A DNA stretch of 64,000 bases from Silanimonas sp. (GCF_027531545.1 NZ_JAPZSC010000006.1:434001-498000); one strand, 5' to 3'; positions 19,552 through 32,433 are shown, numbered from the stretch's first letter. Notes: a model not told the origin generated them from the sequence alone. Numbers and translations are program-made.

Positions 19552-22187
19552 CAGAGCGACCGCGCCACTTCGATGCGCTCGAAGCATTCGATCATGTCAC
19601 CCGGCTTGACGTCGTTGTACGCCTTCACCGCGATGCCGCACTCGGTGCCGGAACGCACTTCCTCGACGTTGTCCTTGAAGCGGCGCAGCGACTCCAGTTC
19701 GCCCTGGAAGATGACGGTCTGGTTGCGCAGCACGCGGATCGGCTTCGACTTCTTGACCGTACCCTCGACGACCAGCGAACCGGCGACGGCGCCGAACTTC
19801 GAGCTGCGGAAAACGTCGCGGACTTCGGCCACGCCGATGATCTCTTCGCGGATCTCCTTGCCGAGCAGGCCCGACGCGACCTGCTTCACCTGGTCGATGA
19901 CGTCGTAGATGATCGAGAAGTAGCGCAGGTCGAGGCCATTGCCCTCGATGACCTTGCGGGCCGCCGCATCGGCACGGACGTTGAAGCCGATGACCACGGC
20001 CTTGGCCGCGGCGGCCATCACGGCCTCCGACTCGGTGATGCCACCGACGCCCGACTGGATCACGTTGATCTTGATCAGGTCGTTCGAGAGGGCGACGAGC
20101 GAGTCGCGCAGCGCCTCGACCGAACCCTGCACGTCGGCCTTGATCAGCAGGTTGAGCTGCTGCTGGCCTTCGCCCTTGCCCATCTGGGCCATGATGTCTT
20201 CCATGCGGCCGGCCTGCTTGACCAGCTTCGCCTCGCGAACCTTGGCCTCGCGCTGCTGGGCGACGTCCTTGGCGAGGCGCTCGTCGGCCACGACCACGAA
20301 GTCGTCGCCCGAGTTCGGCACGCCGGAGAGGCCGAGCAGCACCACCGGGATCGACGGGCCAGCCGAATCGACCTGCTTGCCGCCTTCGTCGAACAGCGCG
20401 CGCACGCGGCCGTACTGCGTACCGCAGACCAGGTAGTCGCCCTTCGACAACGTGCCCTGCTGCACCAGCACCGTGGCGACCGGGCCGCGGCCCTTGTCCA
20501 GCGAGGACTCGATGACGGTACCCGCCGCCTTGCCGTCGACCGGCGCGGAGAGTTCCATGACCTCGGCCTGGACGAGGATCGCATCCAGCAGCGCGTCGAT
20601 GCCCATGCCGGTCTTCGCCGAGACGCCGATGAACGGCGTGTCGCCACCCCACTCTTCCGGCGTCACTTCGTGCTGGGCGAGGCCGTTGCGCAGGTTGTCG
20701 ATGTTGATGTTCGGCTTGTCCATCTTGTTCATCGCGACCACCAGCGGCACCTTGGCGGCGCGCGCGTGCTTGATCGCTTCGATGGTCTGCGGCATGACGC
20801 CGTCGTCCGCCGCGACCACCAGCACCACCAGATCGGTGAGCTTGGCGCCGCGCGCACGCATGGCGGTGAACGCCGAGTGGCCCGGGGTGTCGAGGAAGGT
20901 GACGACGCCCTTGCCAGTTTCGACGTGGTAGGCGCCGATGTGCTGGGTGATGCCGCCGGCTTCGCCGGAGGCCACCTTGGTGCGGCGGATGTAGTCGAGC
21001 AGCGAGGTCTTGCCGTGGTCGACGTGGCCCATGATCGTGACGACCGGCGGACGCGTGCTGCGCTCGCCCTGGTCGGCTTCGATGTGCGCGGCCAGCGCCA
21101 GCTCGGCGTCGTCCTCGGTGGCGCGGACGGCCTTGTGGCCCAGTTCCTCGACGACGAGCACCGCGGTGTCGTGGTCGATGGTCTGGTTCAAGGTGGCCAT
21201 GACGCCCATCTTGAAGAGGGCCTTCACCACCTCGCCGCCCTTCATCGCCAGCTTGTTGGCGAGATCGCCGACGCTGATGGCTTCACCGACGGCGACTTCA
21301 CGCATCACCGGCGCGGTCGGGCGCGAGAACGCGTGCGGACCGGCGTTGTTGTTGTTGCCGTGGCTGTGGCGCGAAGGCTCCTGGCGGCCGCGGCCACCCG
21401 GCTTGCGCTTGTTGTTGCCCGTGTTGCGACGCGCGTGCGCGCCTTCGCTCAGGTGCAGCTGGCCACCGACGAAACGCCCACTGCGATCGTCTTCCGGAGC
21501 ACCCTCTACCTTGCCGCCGGGCTTGCCACGACGGTTGGCGGCCTCGCGGGCACGCGCCGCCAGTTCGGCATCGGCGCGGCTCGGCATCTGGATGACGGGA
21601 CGCGTCGTCGGACGCGAATCGGCCGGAGTGTCGGCGGCTGGGACCGCTGCCGGCTCCGCCGCTCGCTCGACCGGACGCTCGTCGGCGACGGGGTCGGCCG
21701 CGGGGGCTGGCGTTGCCGAGGTCGCACGGGCGGCCTTGTCGGCGGCTTCCTGGTCGCGGCGGCGACGGTCCGACTCGTCCAGCGCCTTGCGCTCGGCGTC
21801 GGAGCGGGCCTGCGACTCGGCCAGCTTGCGGGCGGCTTCCTCGCGCTCGGCGTCCGGGCCGCTCGGGGCGACATCGGCGCGCTTCACGTAGGTGCGCTTC
21901 TGGCGGACTTCGACGGCCACGGTGGCCTTGGTCTTGCCGCCACCGACCGTCAGCTCCTCGACCTTGCGGCGCTGGAGCGTGATGCGGCTGGGGCCGGCCT
22001 CCTCGGCGGGTTTTTCATCCTTGCCATGGGTGCGGCGCAGGAAGCCGAGCAGCTTCATCTTCTCGGTGCTGCTGACCACCTGGTCCGGCCCGGTGAACTG
22101 CATGCCTGCGCCGGAGAGCTGCTCAAGCAGCTTCTCGACGGGCAGGTTCAGCACCTTGGCCAGGGAGCGGACGGTGACCTCGGACAT
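19551..22187 (-). CDS. infB: Translation initiation factor IF-2
   Basis: 878-residue GTPase that places fMet-tRNA on the 30S P site. The N-terminal IF2_N region ([14 protein letters not shown]) is followed by a charged, Ala/Arg-rich low-complexity linker (about 85-300), including an Asn run near 280. The G domain carries GHVDHGKT (387-394), DTPGH and NKMDK. Domains II, III and the C-terminal fMet-binding domain follow. The downstream gene rbfA is coupled. The initiator tRNA it uses is encoded upstream in the same region (24488-24564). Confidence 0.98.
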   Translation of the reverse strand: MSEVTVRSLAKVLNLPVEKLLEQLSGAGMQFTGPDQVVSSTEKMKLLGFLRRTHGKDEKPAEEAGPSRITLQRRKVEELTVGGGKTKATVAVEVRQKRTYVKRADVAPSGPDAEREEAARKLAESQARSDAERKALDESDRRRRDQEAADKAARATSATPAPAADPVADERPVERAAEPAAVPAADTPADSRPTTRPVIQMPSRADAELAARAREAANRRGKPGGKVEGAPEDDRSGRFVGGQLHLSEGAHARRNTGNNKRKPGGRGRQEPSRHSHGNNNNAGPHAFSRPTAPVMREVAVGEAISVGDLANKLAMKGGEVVKALFKMGVMATLNQTIDHDTAVLVVEELGHKAVRATEDDAELALAAHIEADQGERSTRPPVVTIMGHVDHGKTSLLDYIRRTKVASGEAGGITQHIGAYHVETGKGVVTFLDTPGHSAFTAMRARGAKLTDLVVLVVAADDGVMPQTIEAIKHARAAKVPLVVAMNKMDKPNINIDNLRNGLAQHEVTPEEWGGDTPFIGVSAKTGMGIDALLDAILVQAEVMELSAPVDGKAAGTVIESSLDKGRGPVATVLVQQGTLSKGDYLVCGTQYGRVRALFDEGGKQVDSAGPSIPVVLLGLSGVPNSGDDFVVVADERLAKDVAQQREAKVREAKLVKQAGRMEDIMAQMGKGEGQQQLNLLIKADVQGSVEALRDSLVALSNDLIKINVIQSGVGGITESEAVMAAAAKAVVIGFNVRADAAARKVIEGNGLDLRYFSIIYDVIDQVKQVASGLLGKEIREEIIGVAEVRDVFRSSKFGAVAGSLVVEGTVKKSKPIRVLRNQTVIFQGELESLRRFKDNVEEVRSGTECGIAVKAYNDVKPGDMIECFERIEVARSL

Positions 22188-22257
22188 TCGGAAGGGCTTC
22201 CTTGGATGCGTTGCGCGTGGGGCGCTGGATTAAACTTGGGGTGCGTGCAGGACGGGC

Positions 22258-23745
22258 TCAGGCGAACCAGTGCTTGCGCGCTTCCATGATGAGGGCGGCG
22301 GCGCGGGTGTCATCCATGCCTTCGATGTCGGCGATCTCGTCGACGGCCATCTCGGCGAGGTCGTCGCGCGTGACGATGCCGCGCGAGGACAGCGCGTAGG
22401 CGGTGGCTTCGTCCATGCCTTCGAGCGACAGCAGGTCTTCCGCCGGCTTGTGCTCTTCGAGGTTCTCCTCGACGGCCAGCGCTTCGGTGAGCAGCGCGTC
22501 GCGGGCGCGGGCGCGCAGTTCCTCGACGATGTCCTCGTCGAAACCTTCGACGGCCAGCAGCTCGGCGACCGGCACGTAGGCGATTTCCTCGACGGTGTTG
22601 AAACCCTCGCCCACCAGGATGCCGGCGATTTCCTCGTCGACCTCCAGCTTGTCCATGAACAGCTTGCGCGAATTGGCCTGCTCGGCCTCCGACTTCGCCG
22701 AGATCTGGTCCTGCGTCATCACGTTGAGCTGCCAACCCGTGAGGCGGCTGGCGAGGCGGACGTTCTGGCCACCCTTGCCGATCGCCTGCGCGAGCTTTTC
22801 TTCGGCGACAGCGAGGTCCATCGCGTGGCGCTCTTCGTCGACGATGATCGACTGCACTTCCGCCGGCGCCATCGCGTTGATGACGAACTGCGCGGAGTTG
22901 TCCGACCACAGCACGATGTCGATGCGCTCGCCGTTCAACTCGTTGCTGACGGCCTGCACGCGCGAACCGCGCATGCCGATGCAGGCGCCGATCGGATCGG
23001 TGCGGTGGTCGTGGGCGAGCACGGCGATCTTGGCGCGGTCACCAGCGTCGCGGGCGGCGGCCTTGATTTCGACAAGGCCCTGACCGACTTCCGGCACTTC
23101 GAGCTTGAACAGCTCGATCATGAATTCCGGCGCCGTGCGGCTGATGAAGAGCTGCGGGCCGCGCGACTCCGAGCGCACCTCGTAGAGGAAGCCGCGGACG
23201 CGATCACCCGGACGCAGGGCGTCGCGCGGGATCGACTTGTCCTTCGGGATGAAGGCTTCGGCGTTGCCGCCGAGGTCAACGTAGATGTTGCCGCGCTCGG
23301 CGCGCTTGACGACGCCGGTGACGAGCTCGCCCACGCGGTCGCTCCACGCATCGACCACCTGCTGGCGCTCGGCCTCGCGGACGCGCTGCACGATGACTTG
23401 CTTGGCCGCCTGCGCGCTGATGCGGCCGAACTCCGGGTTCTCGATCTGCTCTTCGATGAACTCGCCGACCTCGGCGCCTTCGCGCTCGTCGACCGCATCC
23501 ATCAAGCGGATCATCCGGTCCGGCGATTCCATCACCACGTCGTCGGCCACGACTTCCCAGCGACGGAACGTCTCGTAGTTGCCGTCCTTCGGGTTGATCG
23601 CGACACGGCAGGCGACGTCCTGCTCCGGGTAACGCTTCTTGGCGGCGGACGCCAACGCGGCCTCCATCGCCTCGAGGATGACCTGGCGCGGCACGCCCTT
23701 TTCATTGGCGACCGCTTCGATGACCAGCAACAGTTCCTTGCTCAT
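22258..23745 (-). CDS. nusA: Transcription termination/antitermination factor NusA
   Basis: 495 residues. The N-terminal RNA polymerase-binding domain (MSKELLLVIEAVANEKG onward) is followed by S1 (about 135-200, GVVKRAERGNIYVDLG). Two KH domains (about 230-345, with IGACIGMRGSRVQ and AIGKGGQNVRLAS) and two C-terminal acidic repeats (about 365-495) follow, as in gammaproteobacteria. The ATG at 23745 gives this conserved start; the open frame upstream overlaps rimP and is not coding. NusA probably feeds back on its own operon via the terminator in front of rimP, as known for E. coli metY-rimP-nusA-infB. Confidence 0.98.
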   Translation of the reverse strand: MSKELLLVIEAVANEKGVPRQVILEAMEAALASAAKKRYPEQDVACRVAINPKDGNYETFRRWEVVADDVVMESPDRMIRLMDAVDEREGAEVGEFIEEQIENPEFGRISAQAAKQVIVQRVREAERQQVVDAWSDRVGELVTGVVKRAERGNIYVDLGGNAEAFIPKDKSIPRDALRPGDRVRGFLYEVRSESRGPQLFISRTAPEFMIELFKLEVPEVGQGLVEIKAAARDAGDRAKIAVLAHDHRTDPIGACIGMRGSRVQAVSNELNGERIDIVLWSDNSAQFVINAMAPAEVQSIIVDEERHAMDLAVAEEKLAQAIGKGGQNVRLASRLTGWQLNVMTQDQISAKSEAEQANSRKLFMDKLEVDEEIAGILVGEGFNTVEEIAYVPVAELLAVEGFDEDIVEELRARARDALLTEALAVEENLEEHKPAEDLLSLEGMDEATAYALSSRGIVTRDDLAEMAVDEIADIEGMDDTRAAALIMEARKHWFA

Positions 23746-23780
23746 GCTTGACTCCGCGACAGCGCGACCTGGGGCCGGCT

Positions 23781-24347
23781 TCAGTGGGTTCCGGGTGATT
23801 TCGAATTCGGGGTTTCGGCGCGCTTGCGGCGCGGACGGGGTGCTTTCGGCGCCGCCGTCTCGAGGCCCAGCGCCGCGTAATCCGGCACCAGCCTCGCCTT
23901 GTCGATGTTGTCGAAGGAGACGGCGAATTCGCCGCCGTTCTCGAGGCCGATGACCAGGAGGTCCCCTTCGGCGCGCAGGATCGCACCCTGCACCCGGCGA
24001 CGACCGTCCTGCGGCAGCGCCAGCGCCACCTTGACCTGCTGGCCAGCGAAGCGGGTCGCCTGCGCGGCGTTGAAGATCAGGCGGTCGAGGCCCGGCGACG
24101 AGACTTCGAGCGTGTAGGCGCTGGCGATCGGATCGTTCACGTCCATCACCGCCGACACTTCGCGGCTGACCGCTTCGCAATCTTCGACGGTGACGTGGCG
24201 CTCTCCCGAGGCGACGTCGATATACAGGCGCAGCAGGCCGTGGCTGCGCGAGGGCGCGAACTCGATGCCCTGCAGCTCGAGGCCGAGGCCAAGGCCTTCG
24301 ACGACGGGGGCGAGCATGGCGGTGAGTTCTTCGGTCTTGGTGCTCAT
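23781..24347 (-). CDS. rimP: Ribosome maturation factor RimP
   Basis: 188 residues; assists 30S assembly. Conserved N-terminal half: MLAPVVEGLGLGLELQGIEF, then LRLYID, TVEDCEAVSREVSAVMDV and LEVSSPGLDRLIF. The C-terminal tail is extended and basic (PRPRRKRAETP). The ATG at 24347 is preferred; a 20-residue in-frame upstream extension would run into the terminator hairpin. Confidence 0.95.
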   Translation of the reverse strand: MSTKTEELTAMLAPVVEGLGLGLELQGIEFAPSRSHGLLRLYIDVASGERHVTVEDCEAVSREVSAVMDVNDPIASAYTLEVSSPGLDRLIFNAAQATRFAGQQVKVALALPQDGRRRVQGAILRAEGDLLVIGLENGGEFAVSFDNIDKARLVPDYAALGLETAAPKAPRPRRKRAETPNSKSPGTH

Positions 24348-24374
24348 GGGCCTGCGCGAAAAAACGGAAACAAA

Positions 24375-24394
24375 AAAGGGCCGAGAGGCCCTTT
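24375..24394 (-). terminator. Attenuator-like terminator between tRNA-fMet and rimP
   Basis: Perfect 8-bp stem (24375-24382 with 24387-24394) with a 4-base loop. In the transcript it ends in a run of Ts, followed by a second T-run before the rimP start at 24347. It lies downstream of the tRNA and upstream of rimP-nusA-infB. This is where E. coli has terminators that set basal expression and permit NusA-dependent feedback. Confidence 0.88.
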
Positions 24395-24487
24395 CCGGTA
24401 CATCCAATTTCCGGGGGCCGGAACCCCTCGAGAGGGACTTCCGACCCAGCCTGACGTCGATCCGGAGCAGAGGATACGACGCGAAAC

Positions 24488-24564
24488 TGGTAGCGGGGGC
24501 AGGATTTGAACCTGCGACCTTCGGGTTATGAGCCCGACGAGCTGCCAGACTGCTCCACCCCGCA
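24488..24564 (-). tRNA. Initiator tRNA-fMet (CAT)
   Basis: 77-nt cloverleaf with encoded CCA and anticodon CAT in loop CTCATAA. Initiator features are the three consecutive G-C pairs in the anticodon stem (GGG/CCC) and no Watson-Crick pair at 1-72. The mismatch is U1-U72 rather than the E. coli-type C1-A72. The T arm is GCAGG-TTCAAAT-CCTGC. Its position before rimP-nusA-infB matches the metY locus. Confidence 0.97.
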
Positions 24565-24576
24565 GCAGAGACCGCG

Positions 24577-24606
24577 AGTATACGGGGTTACCTGCGCCCT
24601 ACGCAA
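24577..24606 (-). promoter_or_regulatory. tRNA-fMet promoter
   Basis: Minus-strand -35 TTGCGT (24601-24606) and -10 TATACT (24577-24582), spacing 18, followed by a GC-rich discriminator (CGCGG) typical of stringently controlled stable-RNA promoters. The -10 ends 12 bases before the mature tRNA 5' end. Confidence 0.75.
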
Positions 24607-24619
24607 GCACCCCGTTCGA

Positions 24620-26062
24620 TCAAGCGAATGCGGCGCGCGTCCAAGCCATGATCAGGTTGGCGAACACACCGAACACCAGCAGTGCGATCGCGTTCGTGGC
24701 GAACACGAAGCGCAGCGTCGCGTCGCCGTGGACGACCGCAAGGTCACGCTCCGGTTCGTCGAAGAACATGACCTTGATGACGCGCAGATAGTAGAACGCA
24801 CCGATCACGGCCATCACGACGCCGGCGATGGCGAGCCACAGCAGGTCGGCCTGGACGGCGGCGCGGATGGCTTCGAGCTTGGCCCAGAAACCGAGCAGCG
24901 GCGGCAGGCCGGCCAGAGACGCCATGACGATCAGGATCAGCGTGGCGTGGAACGGGCTCTTCTGCCACAAGCCCTTGTAGTCCGCGATCGACTCGGCCTC
25001 AAAGCCCTGTCGCGACATCAGGATGATCGCGCCGAACGCTGCAGCTGCCGAGATCGCGTAGCTGATGGCGTAGAACATCGCGGCCGAGTAGCCGGTCGGG
25101 CCCGCGTTGGCCAAGGCCATGAACAGGAAGCCGACGTGCGAAATCGTCGAGTACGCGAGCATGCGCTTGAGGTTCGTCTGCGCCAGCGCCAGCAGGTTGC
25201 CGATCACCAGCGACAGCAGGGCCAGCCACGCCACCATCTGGGACCATTCCGCCGAAGTGGCGCCAAGGCCCGACTCCAGCAAGCGGTAGGCGAAGCCAAA
25301 GGCCGCGATCTTCGGCACCGAGCCGATGAACAGCGTGATGGCCGTCGGGGCGCCCTGGTAGACGTCCGGAACCCACATGTGGAACGGCGCGGCGCCGAAC
25401 TTGAACGACACACCAACCAGCACGAAGACCACGCCGAACAGCAGCAGGCTGCGGTCGCCGAGGCTGGCGGCCGCCTGGTGCACGGTTTCGAGATCGAGGC
25501 TTCCGGTGGCGCCGTAGATCATGGACATGCCGTACAGGAGCAGGCCGGATGCCAGCGCACCGAGCACGAAGTACTTCATCGCGGCTTCGGACGAGACCTT
25601 GCTGTCCCGATCCATGGCGACAAGGCCGTAGGAGCTGAGGGCCAGCATCTCGAGCCCGAGGTACAGCGTGACCATGTTGCCGGCCGACACCATGACCATC
25701 ATGCCGAGCAGCGCGAACAGCACGATCGCGTAGAACTCGCCGGCCATCAGGCCGCGCTCGGTCAGGTACGGACGGGCGTAGGCCAGCGCGAGGCCGGTGG
25801 TGATGCACATCGCGATCTTCAGCACGTCGGCCAGCGTGTCGCGGACGAACATGCCGCCGAAGGCGGAGATCGGGTCGCCCGTGAGGCCGCGGCCCACCAG
25901 CAGGGCCGTCACGAGAAGCGACAGCAGCGCGAGGAAGTGGATCAGTCCGCGGCGCTTGGCATCGACGAAGAGGTCGGCAAGCAGCAGGCCGAATGCGGCA
26001 CCGCAGAGCACGATCTCGGGAAGGACGGGGACCAGGTCCGCGGCGGTGGGCAGGGGCATCAT
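24620..26062 (-). CDS. nuoN: NADH-quinone oxidoreductase subunit N
   Basis: 480-residue antiporter-like proton-pumping membrane subunit of complex I, predicted with about 14 transmembrane helices. Typical words are YLGLEMLALSSYGLVA, KYFVLGALASGLLLYG, APFHMWVPDVYQGAP and LLGFWAKLEAI. The Glu in LEMLAL and the Lys-bearing helices are the expected proton-path residues. Last nuo gene; ends 56 bases before the tRNA-fMet gene, whose promoter lies inside that gap. Confidence 0.97.
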   Translation of the reverse strand: MMPLPTAADLVPVLPEIVLCGAAFGLLLADLFVDAKRRGLIHFLALLSLLVTALLVGRGLTGDPISAFGGMFVRDTLADVLKIAMCITTGLALAYARPYLTERGLMAGEFYAIVLFALLGMMVMVSAGNMVTLYLGLEMLALSSYGLVAMDRDSKVSSEAAMKYFVLGALASGLLLYGMSMIYGATGSLDLETVHQAAASLGDRSLLLFGVVFVLVGVSFKFGAAPFHMWVPDVYQGAPTAITLFIGSVPKIAAFGFAYRLLESGLGATSAEWSQMVAWLALLSLVIGNLLALAQTNLKRMLAYSTISHVGFLFMALANAGPTGYSAAMFYAISYAISAAAAFGAIILMSRQGFEAESIADYKGLWQKSPFHATLILIVMASLAGLPPLLGFWAKLEAIRAAVQADLLWLAIAGVVMAVIGAFYYLRVIKVMFFDEPERDLAVVHGDATLRFVFATNAIALLVFGVFANLIMAWTRAAFA

Positions 26063-26078
26063 CGCGATCAGGTCTCCG

Positions 26079-27623
26079 TCACGGCGTCACGAGTTTGGTG
26101 GCCGACAGCTGCGAAACCAGCTGAACCACGGACGCATCCATCAGGTCGGTCAAGGGCTTCGGATAGACGCCAAGCAGCAGCACGCCGACGGCGAACAGGC
26201 CCAGCACCCAGGCTTCCCGGGCATTGATCTCGGTGAGTTCGGCGACATGGCTGTTGGCGACGTCACCGAACAGGATGCGCTTCACCATCCACAGCGTGTA
26301 GGCGGCACCGAGGATCAAGGTGGTGGCGGCAATGAAGCCGATCCAAGGCTTGGCCTGGAAGGCGGCCAGGATGACCATGAACTCGCCGACGAAGCCCGAG
26401 GTGCCCGGCAGGCCGGCGTTGGCCATCGCGAACAGCACGAAGAAGCCACCGAACCACGGCATCACGTTCATCACGCCGCCGTAGTCCTTGATCATGCGGG
26501 TATGCATGCGGTCGTAGAGCACGCCGACGCAGCTGAACATCGCGCCGGACACGAAGCCGTGCGAAATCATCTGCACCATCGCGCCCTGCAGTCCGAGCTC
26601 CGCGGCGTCCTGGCGGACGTCACCACCGCGCATCAGGCCAAAGGCGATGAAGATGCCGAGCGTCACGAAACCCATGTGGGCGATCGACGAATACGCGATC
26701 AGCTTCTTCATGTCCTCCTGCACCAGCGCCACGAGGCCGATGTAGGCCACGGCGACCAGCGAGAAGGCGATGACGAGCCACGCCCACTCGGCGCCCGCGT
26801 CGGGGACGATCGGCAGCGTGAAGCGGATGAAGCCGTAGCCGCCGATCTTCAGCATGATCGCGGCCAGCACCACCGAGCCGGCGGTCGGCGCTTCGACGTG
26901 GGCATCCGGCAGCCAGGTGTGCACCGGGAACATCGGGATCTTCACCGCGAAGGCGGCGAAGAAGGCGAAGAACAACCAGGTCTGCTCAGTGGCAGTGAGC
27001 TGCAGCGTGTAGAGGTCCGCCAGCTGGAAACTGGCGCCGCCATCCAAGCGCTCGCCGCTCACGATGTACAGGTACACCAACCCCACCAGCATGAACACCG
27101 AGCCGAGGAAGGTGTACAGGAAGAACTTGAGGCTGGCGTAGACGCGGTTCGCACCGCCCCAGACGCCGATCACGATGAACATCGGGATCAGCATCGCCTC
27201 GAAGAACACGTAGAACAGGATGGCGTCCTGCGCGGCGAACACGCCGATCATCAGGCTTTCGAGCACCAGGAACGCCGCGTAGTACTGGTGCACGCGGCGC
27301 TCGACCGAACCCCAGGCCCCCATCAGCACCAGCACGCTGGTTATCGTGGTGAGCAGGATCAGCGCCACCGCGATGCCGTCGACGCCGAGGTGGTAGAAGA
27401 TGTCGAAGGCCGGGATCCACTCGCGCTTCTCGACGAACTGCATCGAGGCCGACGACGCGTCGAAGCCGGTGTAGAGCGGGATGCTCAGCGCGAGCGTCGC
27501 CAGCGCGACCAGCAGCGCGAACCACTTCGCCTGCGTGCCGCGCGACTCACCGAAATAGAGCGTGGCCAGACCGCCCAGGAGGGGCAGCCAGATCAGGGCG
27601 CTCAGCAGGGGAAAACCATCCAT
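26079..27623 (-). CDS. nuoM: NADH-quinone oxidoreductase subunit M
   Basis: 514-residue antiporter-like proton-pumping subunit. Contains FFEAMLIPMFIVIG, KFFLYTFLGSVFML, FPVHTWLPDAHVEAPT and AYSSIAHMGFVTLG, the NuoM signatures. The conserved Glu (FFEAML) and Lys residues of the half-channels are present. Starts 20 bases downstream of the nuoL stop; nuoN follows after 17 bases. Confidence 0.97.
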   Translation of the reverse strand: MDGFPLLSALIWLPLLGGLATLYFGESRGTQAKWFALLVALATLALSIPLYTGFDASSASMQFVEKREWIPAFDIFYHLGVDGIAVALILLTTITSVLVLMGAWGSVERRVHQYYAAFLVLESLMIGVFAAQDAILFYVFFEAMLIPMFIVIGVWGGANRVYASLKFFLYTFLGSVFMLVGLVYLYIVSGERLDGGASFQLADLYTLQLTATEQTWLFFAFFAAFAVKIPMFPVHTWLPDAHVEAPTAGSVVLAAIMLKIGGYGFIRFTLPIVPDAGAEWAWLVIAFSLVAVAYIGLVALVQEDMKKLIAYSSIAHMGFVTLGIFIAFGLMRGGDVRQDAAELGLQGAMVQMISHGFVSGAMFSCVGVLYDRMHTRMIKDYGGVMNVMPWFGGFFVLFAMANAGLPGTSGFVGEFMVILAAFQAKPWIGFIAATTLILGAAYTLWMVKRILFGDVANSHVAELTEINAREAWVLGLFAVGVLLLGVYPKPLTDLMDASVVQLVSQLSATKLVTP

Positions 27624-27642
27624 CAGGGCGTCCTTGGTCGGT

Positions 27643-29889
<2,247 letters not shown>

Positions 29890-29890
29890 G

Positions 29891-30196
29891 TCAGCCCTTC
29901 ATCGCGTCGAGTTCGGCCACGTTGATTGTCCGCGTGTTGCGGAACAGCGTGACGAGGATGGCGAGACCGATGGCGGCTTCGGCCGCGGCGACCGTCAGGA
30001 TGAAGAACACGAACACCTGACCGTGCACGTCGCCGAGGAAGCGGGAGAACGCGACGAAGTTGATGTTCACCGCCAGCAGCATCAACTCGATGCACATCAG
30101 CAGGACGATGACGTTCTTGCGATTGATGATGATGCCGGCGACCGACAGCGCGAACAGGATCGCGCCCAGGGTCAGGAAATGGCCGAGGGTGATCAT
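29891..30196 (-). CDS. nuoK: NADH-quinone oxidoreductase subunit K
   Basis: 101 residues, three transmembrane helices. Contains the two conserved membrane Glu residues ([10 protein letters not shown] and [11 protein letters not shown]) that belong to the E-channel of complex I. Start ATG overlaps the nuoJ stop by four bases (ATGA). A longer in-frame upstream extension is inside nuoJ. Confidence 0.97.
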   Translation of the reverse strand: MITLGHFLTLGAILFALSVAGIIINRKNVIVLLMCIELMLLAVNINFVAFSRFLGDVHGQVFVFFILTVAAAEAAIGLAILVTLFRNTRTINVAELDAMKG

Positions 30197-30846
30197 GCTT
30201 CGCCCTCCTCGCGGCGGACTTCCGCCGCCATCTTGATCACGCGCACGCGATCCTCCTTTCGGACCGCCGACTGCTTGGCCGGGTCCTGGTGGCGGGCGCC
30301 CGCACGACGACGCAATGTCAGCATCACGGCGGCCAGGATGGCCACGGTGAGCAGGACGGCGGCGACTTCGAACGGGAAGAGGTAACCCGAGAACAAAGCC
30401 CGTCCGATCCACTCGAGGTTGGAGCAGGGCTCGAACGCGGCGGCGCCCGCCGACGCGCAGTTGACGGCGGCCGCGGGATCAGCGGAGGGGAACGCGACAT
30501 TCCGCTTGCCGGTCGTGACACCCAGGAGCACCAGCATCTGGATGAACATCAAGCCGGCGACGGTCGCCGCCACCGGCAGGTAGCGCGCGAAGCCCTCGCG
30601 GAGCGGCGCCGTGTTGATGTCGAGCATCATCACCACGAACAGGAACAGCACCATGACGGCGCCCACGTAAACGAGCACGAGGGCAACGCCGAGGAACTCG
30701 GCCTGCAGCAGCAGGAACAGGCAGGCGGTCGAGAAGAAGGTCAGCACGAGGCAGAGCACCGCGTGCACGGGGTTCTTGAACAGGATGACGCCGAGGGCCG
30801 AAGCCACCGCCATCGCCGCGAAGAGGTAGAACGCGATCAGTTCCAT
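30193..30846 (-). CDS. nuoJ: NADH-quinone oxidoreductase subunit J
   Basis: 217 residues, five predicted transmembrane helices in the N-terminal 170 residues. [17 protein letters not shown] and [19 protein letters not shown] (TM3 with the pi-bulge region) are characteristic. The C-terminal tail is charged and lies in solution. Overlaps nuoK by 4 bases. Confidence 0.96.
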   Translation of the reverse strand: MELIAFYLFAAMAVASALGVILFKNPVHAVLCLVLTFFSTACLFLLLQAEFLGVALVLVYVGAVMVLFLFVVMMLDINTAPLREGFARYLPVAATVAGLMFIQMLVLLGVTTGKRNVAFPSADPAAAVNCASAGAAAFEPCSNLEWIGRALFSGYLFPFEVAAVLLTVAILAAVMLTLRRRAGARHQDPAKQSAVRKEDRVRVIKMAAEVRREEGEA

Positions 30847-30855
30847 CGTCTGTCC

Positions 30856-31344
30856 TCAGCGGAAGGCCGAATCGGCGGCACGGCGCTCGGCGATTTCCGC
30901 CTCGAACCGGTCGCCGATGGCGAGGAGCTGCGGCTTGGTGACGATGTTCTCGCCGCGCTTCTCGAAGTGGTATTCGTGGATATGCGTCTCGACGATCGAA
31001 TCGACCGGGCAGCTTTCCTCGCAGAAGCCGCAGAAGATGCACTTGAAGAGGTCGATGTCGTAGCGCGTGGTGCGGCGGGTGCCGTCGGCGCGGACGTCGG
31101 AGTCGATGGTGATGGCGAGCGCCGGGCAGACCGCCTCGCAGAGTTTGCAGGCGATGCAGCGTTCCTCGCCGTTCGGGTAGCGGCGAAGCGCGTGCAGGCC
31201 GCGGAAGCGCGGCGACTGCGGGAACTTCTCGTAGGGGTAGTTGATCGTGTACTTCGGCTTGAACATGTACACGAGGGTCAGCCATAGGCCCTGGAGGAGT
31301 TCCAGGAGCAGCAGGCTCTTCAGGTAGGCGATCGCGCGATTCAT
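30856..31344 (-). CDS. nuoI: NADH-quinone oxidoreductase subunit I
   Basis: 162-residue ferredoxin-like peripheral-arm subunit that carries clusters N6a and N6b. Two [4Fe-4S] motifs are seen: [12 protein letters not shown] and [12 protein letters not shown], each completed by the other's distal Cys. [19 protein letters not shown] and [13 protein letters not shown] frame them. Starts 21 bases after the nuoH stop. Confidence 0.98.
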   Translation of the reverse strand: MNRAIAYLKSLLLLELLQGLWLTLVYMFKPKYTINYPYEKFPQSPRFRGLHALRRYPNGEERCIACKLCEAVCPALAITIDSDVRADGTRRTTRYDIDLFKCIFCGFCEESCPVDSIVETHIHEYHFEKRGENIVTKPQLLAIGDRFEAEIAERRAADSAFR

Positions 31345-31365
31345 GGAGTGGCCTCTGCCCTGCCC

Positions 31366-32433
31366 TTACTGGCCGATCTCGAACCAGCCGGCGTAGGCCA
31401 TGGCGGCCACGACGAAGGTCCAGACGATGGTGATGGGAATGAAGACCTTCCAGCCCAGACGCATGATCTGGTCGTAGCGGTAGCGCGGGAACGTCGCGCG
31501 GAACCACACGAAGCTGAAGGCGAACAGGAAGGCCTTGATGAACAGCCACCACGGACCAGCGACGCCGAGGACAGGCACCGATTCCGGGAACGGCGACAGC
31601 CAGCCGCCGAGGAAGAACAGCGCGGCGAGGAAGCTGATCAGGATCATGTTCGCGTATTCGGCGAGGAAGAAGATCGCGAACGCGGAGCCTGAATACTCGA
31701 CGTGGAAACCGGCCACGATCTCCGACTCGCCTTCGGCGACGTCGAAGGGCGCGCGGTTGGTTTCGGCCACGCCCGAGATGAAGTAGATGACGAATAGCGG
31801 CAGCAGCGGCAGCCAGAACCACTCGAACAGGCCGGCGTCGCCCTTCTGGGCGTGCACGATCTCCGTCAGGTTCATGGTGCCGGCGGCGACCAGCACGCCG
31901 ACGAGCGCAAAGCCCATCGCGATCTCGTAGCTCACCACCTGGGCCGCCGAGCGCAGCGCGCCGAGGAAGGCGTACTTCGAGTTCGAGGCCCAGCCGCCGA
32001 TGATCACGCCATAAACGCCCATCGACGTAAGCGCGAGCAGCACGAGCAAGCCGGCGTCGACATCGGCGATGACCAGGCCGTCGCCGAAGGGCATCACCGC
32101 CCAGGCCGCGAAGGACGGCGCCAGCGCGATCAGCGGGGCGAGGCGATGCAGGAAGGCGTTCGCGCTCGAGGGCACGATGCTTTCCTTGAACAGCATCTTG
32201 AACACGTCGGCGAAAGCCTGGATGACGCCCAGGCCCGGCACCAGCTGGCCGATGAACACCGGCCCGTGGCGCACGTGCATCCAGCCGATGACCTTGCGCT
32301 CGAGCAACGTGTAGAACGCCACCGCGATGGTCAACGAGATCATCAGCGGGACGATCTTGACGAGCATCCAGGCCACCGAACCGGCGGCACCGAACTCGAG
32401 CAGGAAGTCGCGAAGCGGAGCGAAGAGTTCCAT
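31366..32433 (-). CDS. nuoH: NADH-quinone oxidoreductase subunit H
   Basis: 355 residues, about eight transmembrane helices. Forms the quinone-chamber membrane wall with NuoB/D. Typical sequences: [32 protein letters not shown] and [36 protein letters not shown] is the quinone-proximal loop. ATG overlaps the nuoG stop (TGATG). Confidence 0.98.
   Translation of the reverse strand: MELFAPLRDFLLEFGAAGSVAWMLVKIVPLMISLTIAVAFYTLLERKVIGWMHVRHGPVFIGQLVPGLGVIQAFADVFKMLFKESIVPSSANAFLHRLAPLIALAPSFAAWAVMPFGDGLVIADVDAGLLVLLALTSMGVYGVIIGGWASNSKYAFLGALRSAAQVVSYEIAMGFALVGVLVAAGTMNLTEIVHAQKGDAGLFEWFWLPLLPLFVIYFISGVAETNRAPFDVAEGESEIVAGFHVEYSGSAFAIFFLAEYANMILISFLAALFFLGGWLSPFPESVPVLGVAGPWWLFIKAFLFAFSFVWFRATFPRYRYDQIMRLGWKVFIPITIVWTFVVAAMAYAGWFEIGQ

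Noticed and set aside
20670-22289. Open frame antisense to infB
   Set aside because: Shadow of the IF-2 low-complexity linker and G domain.
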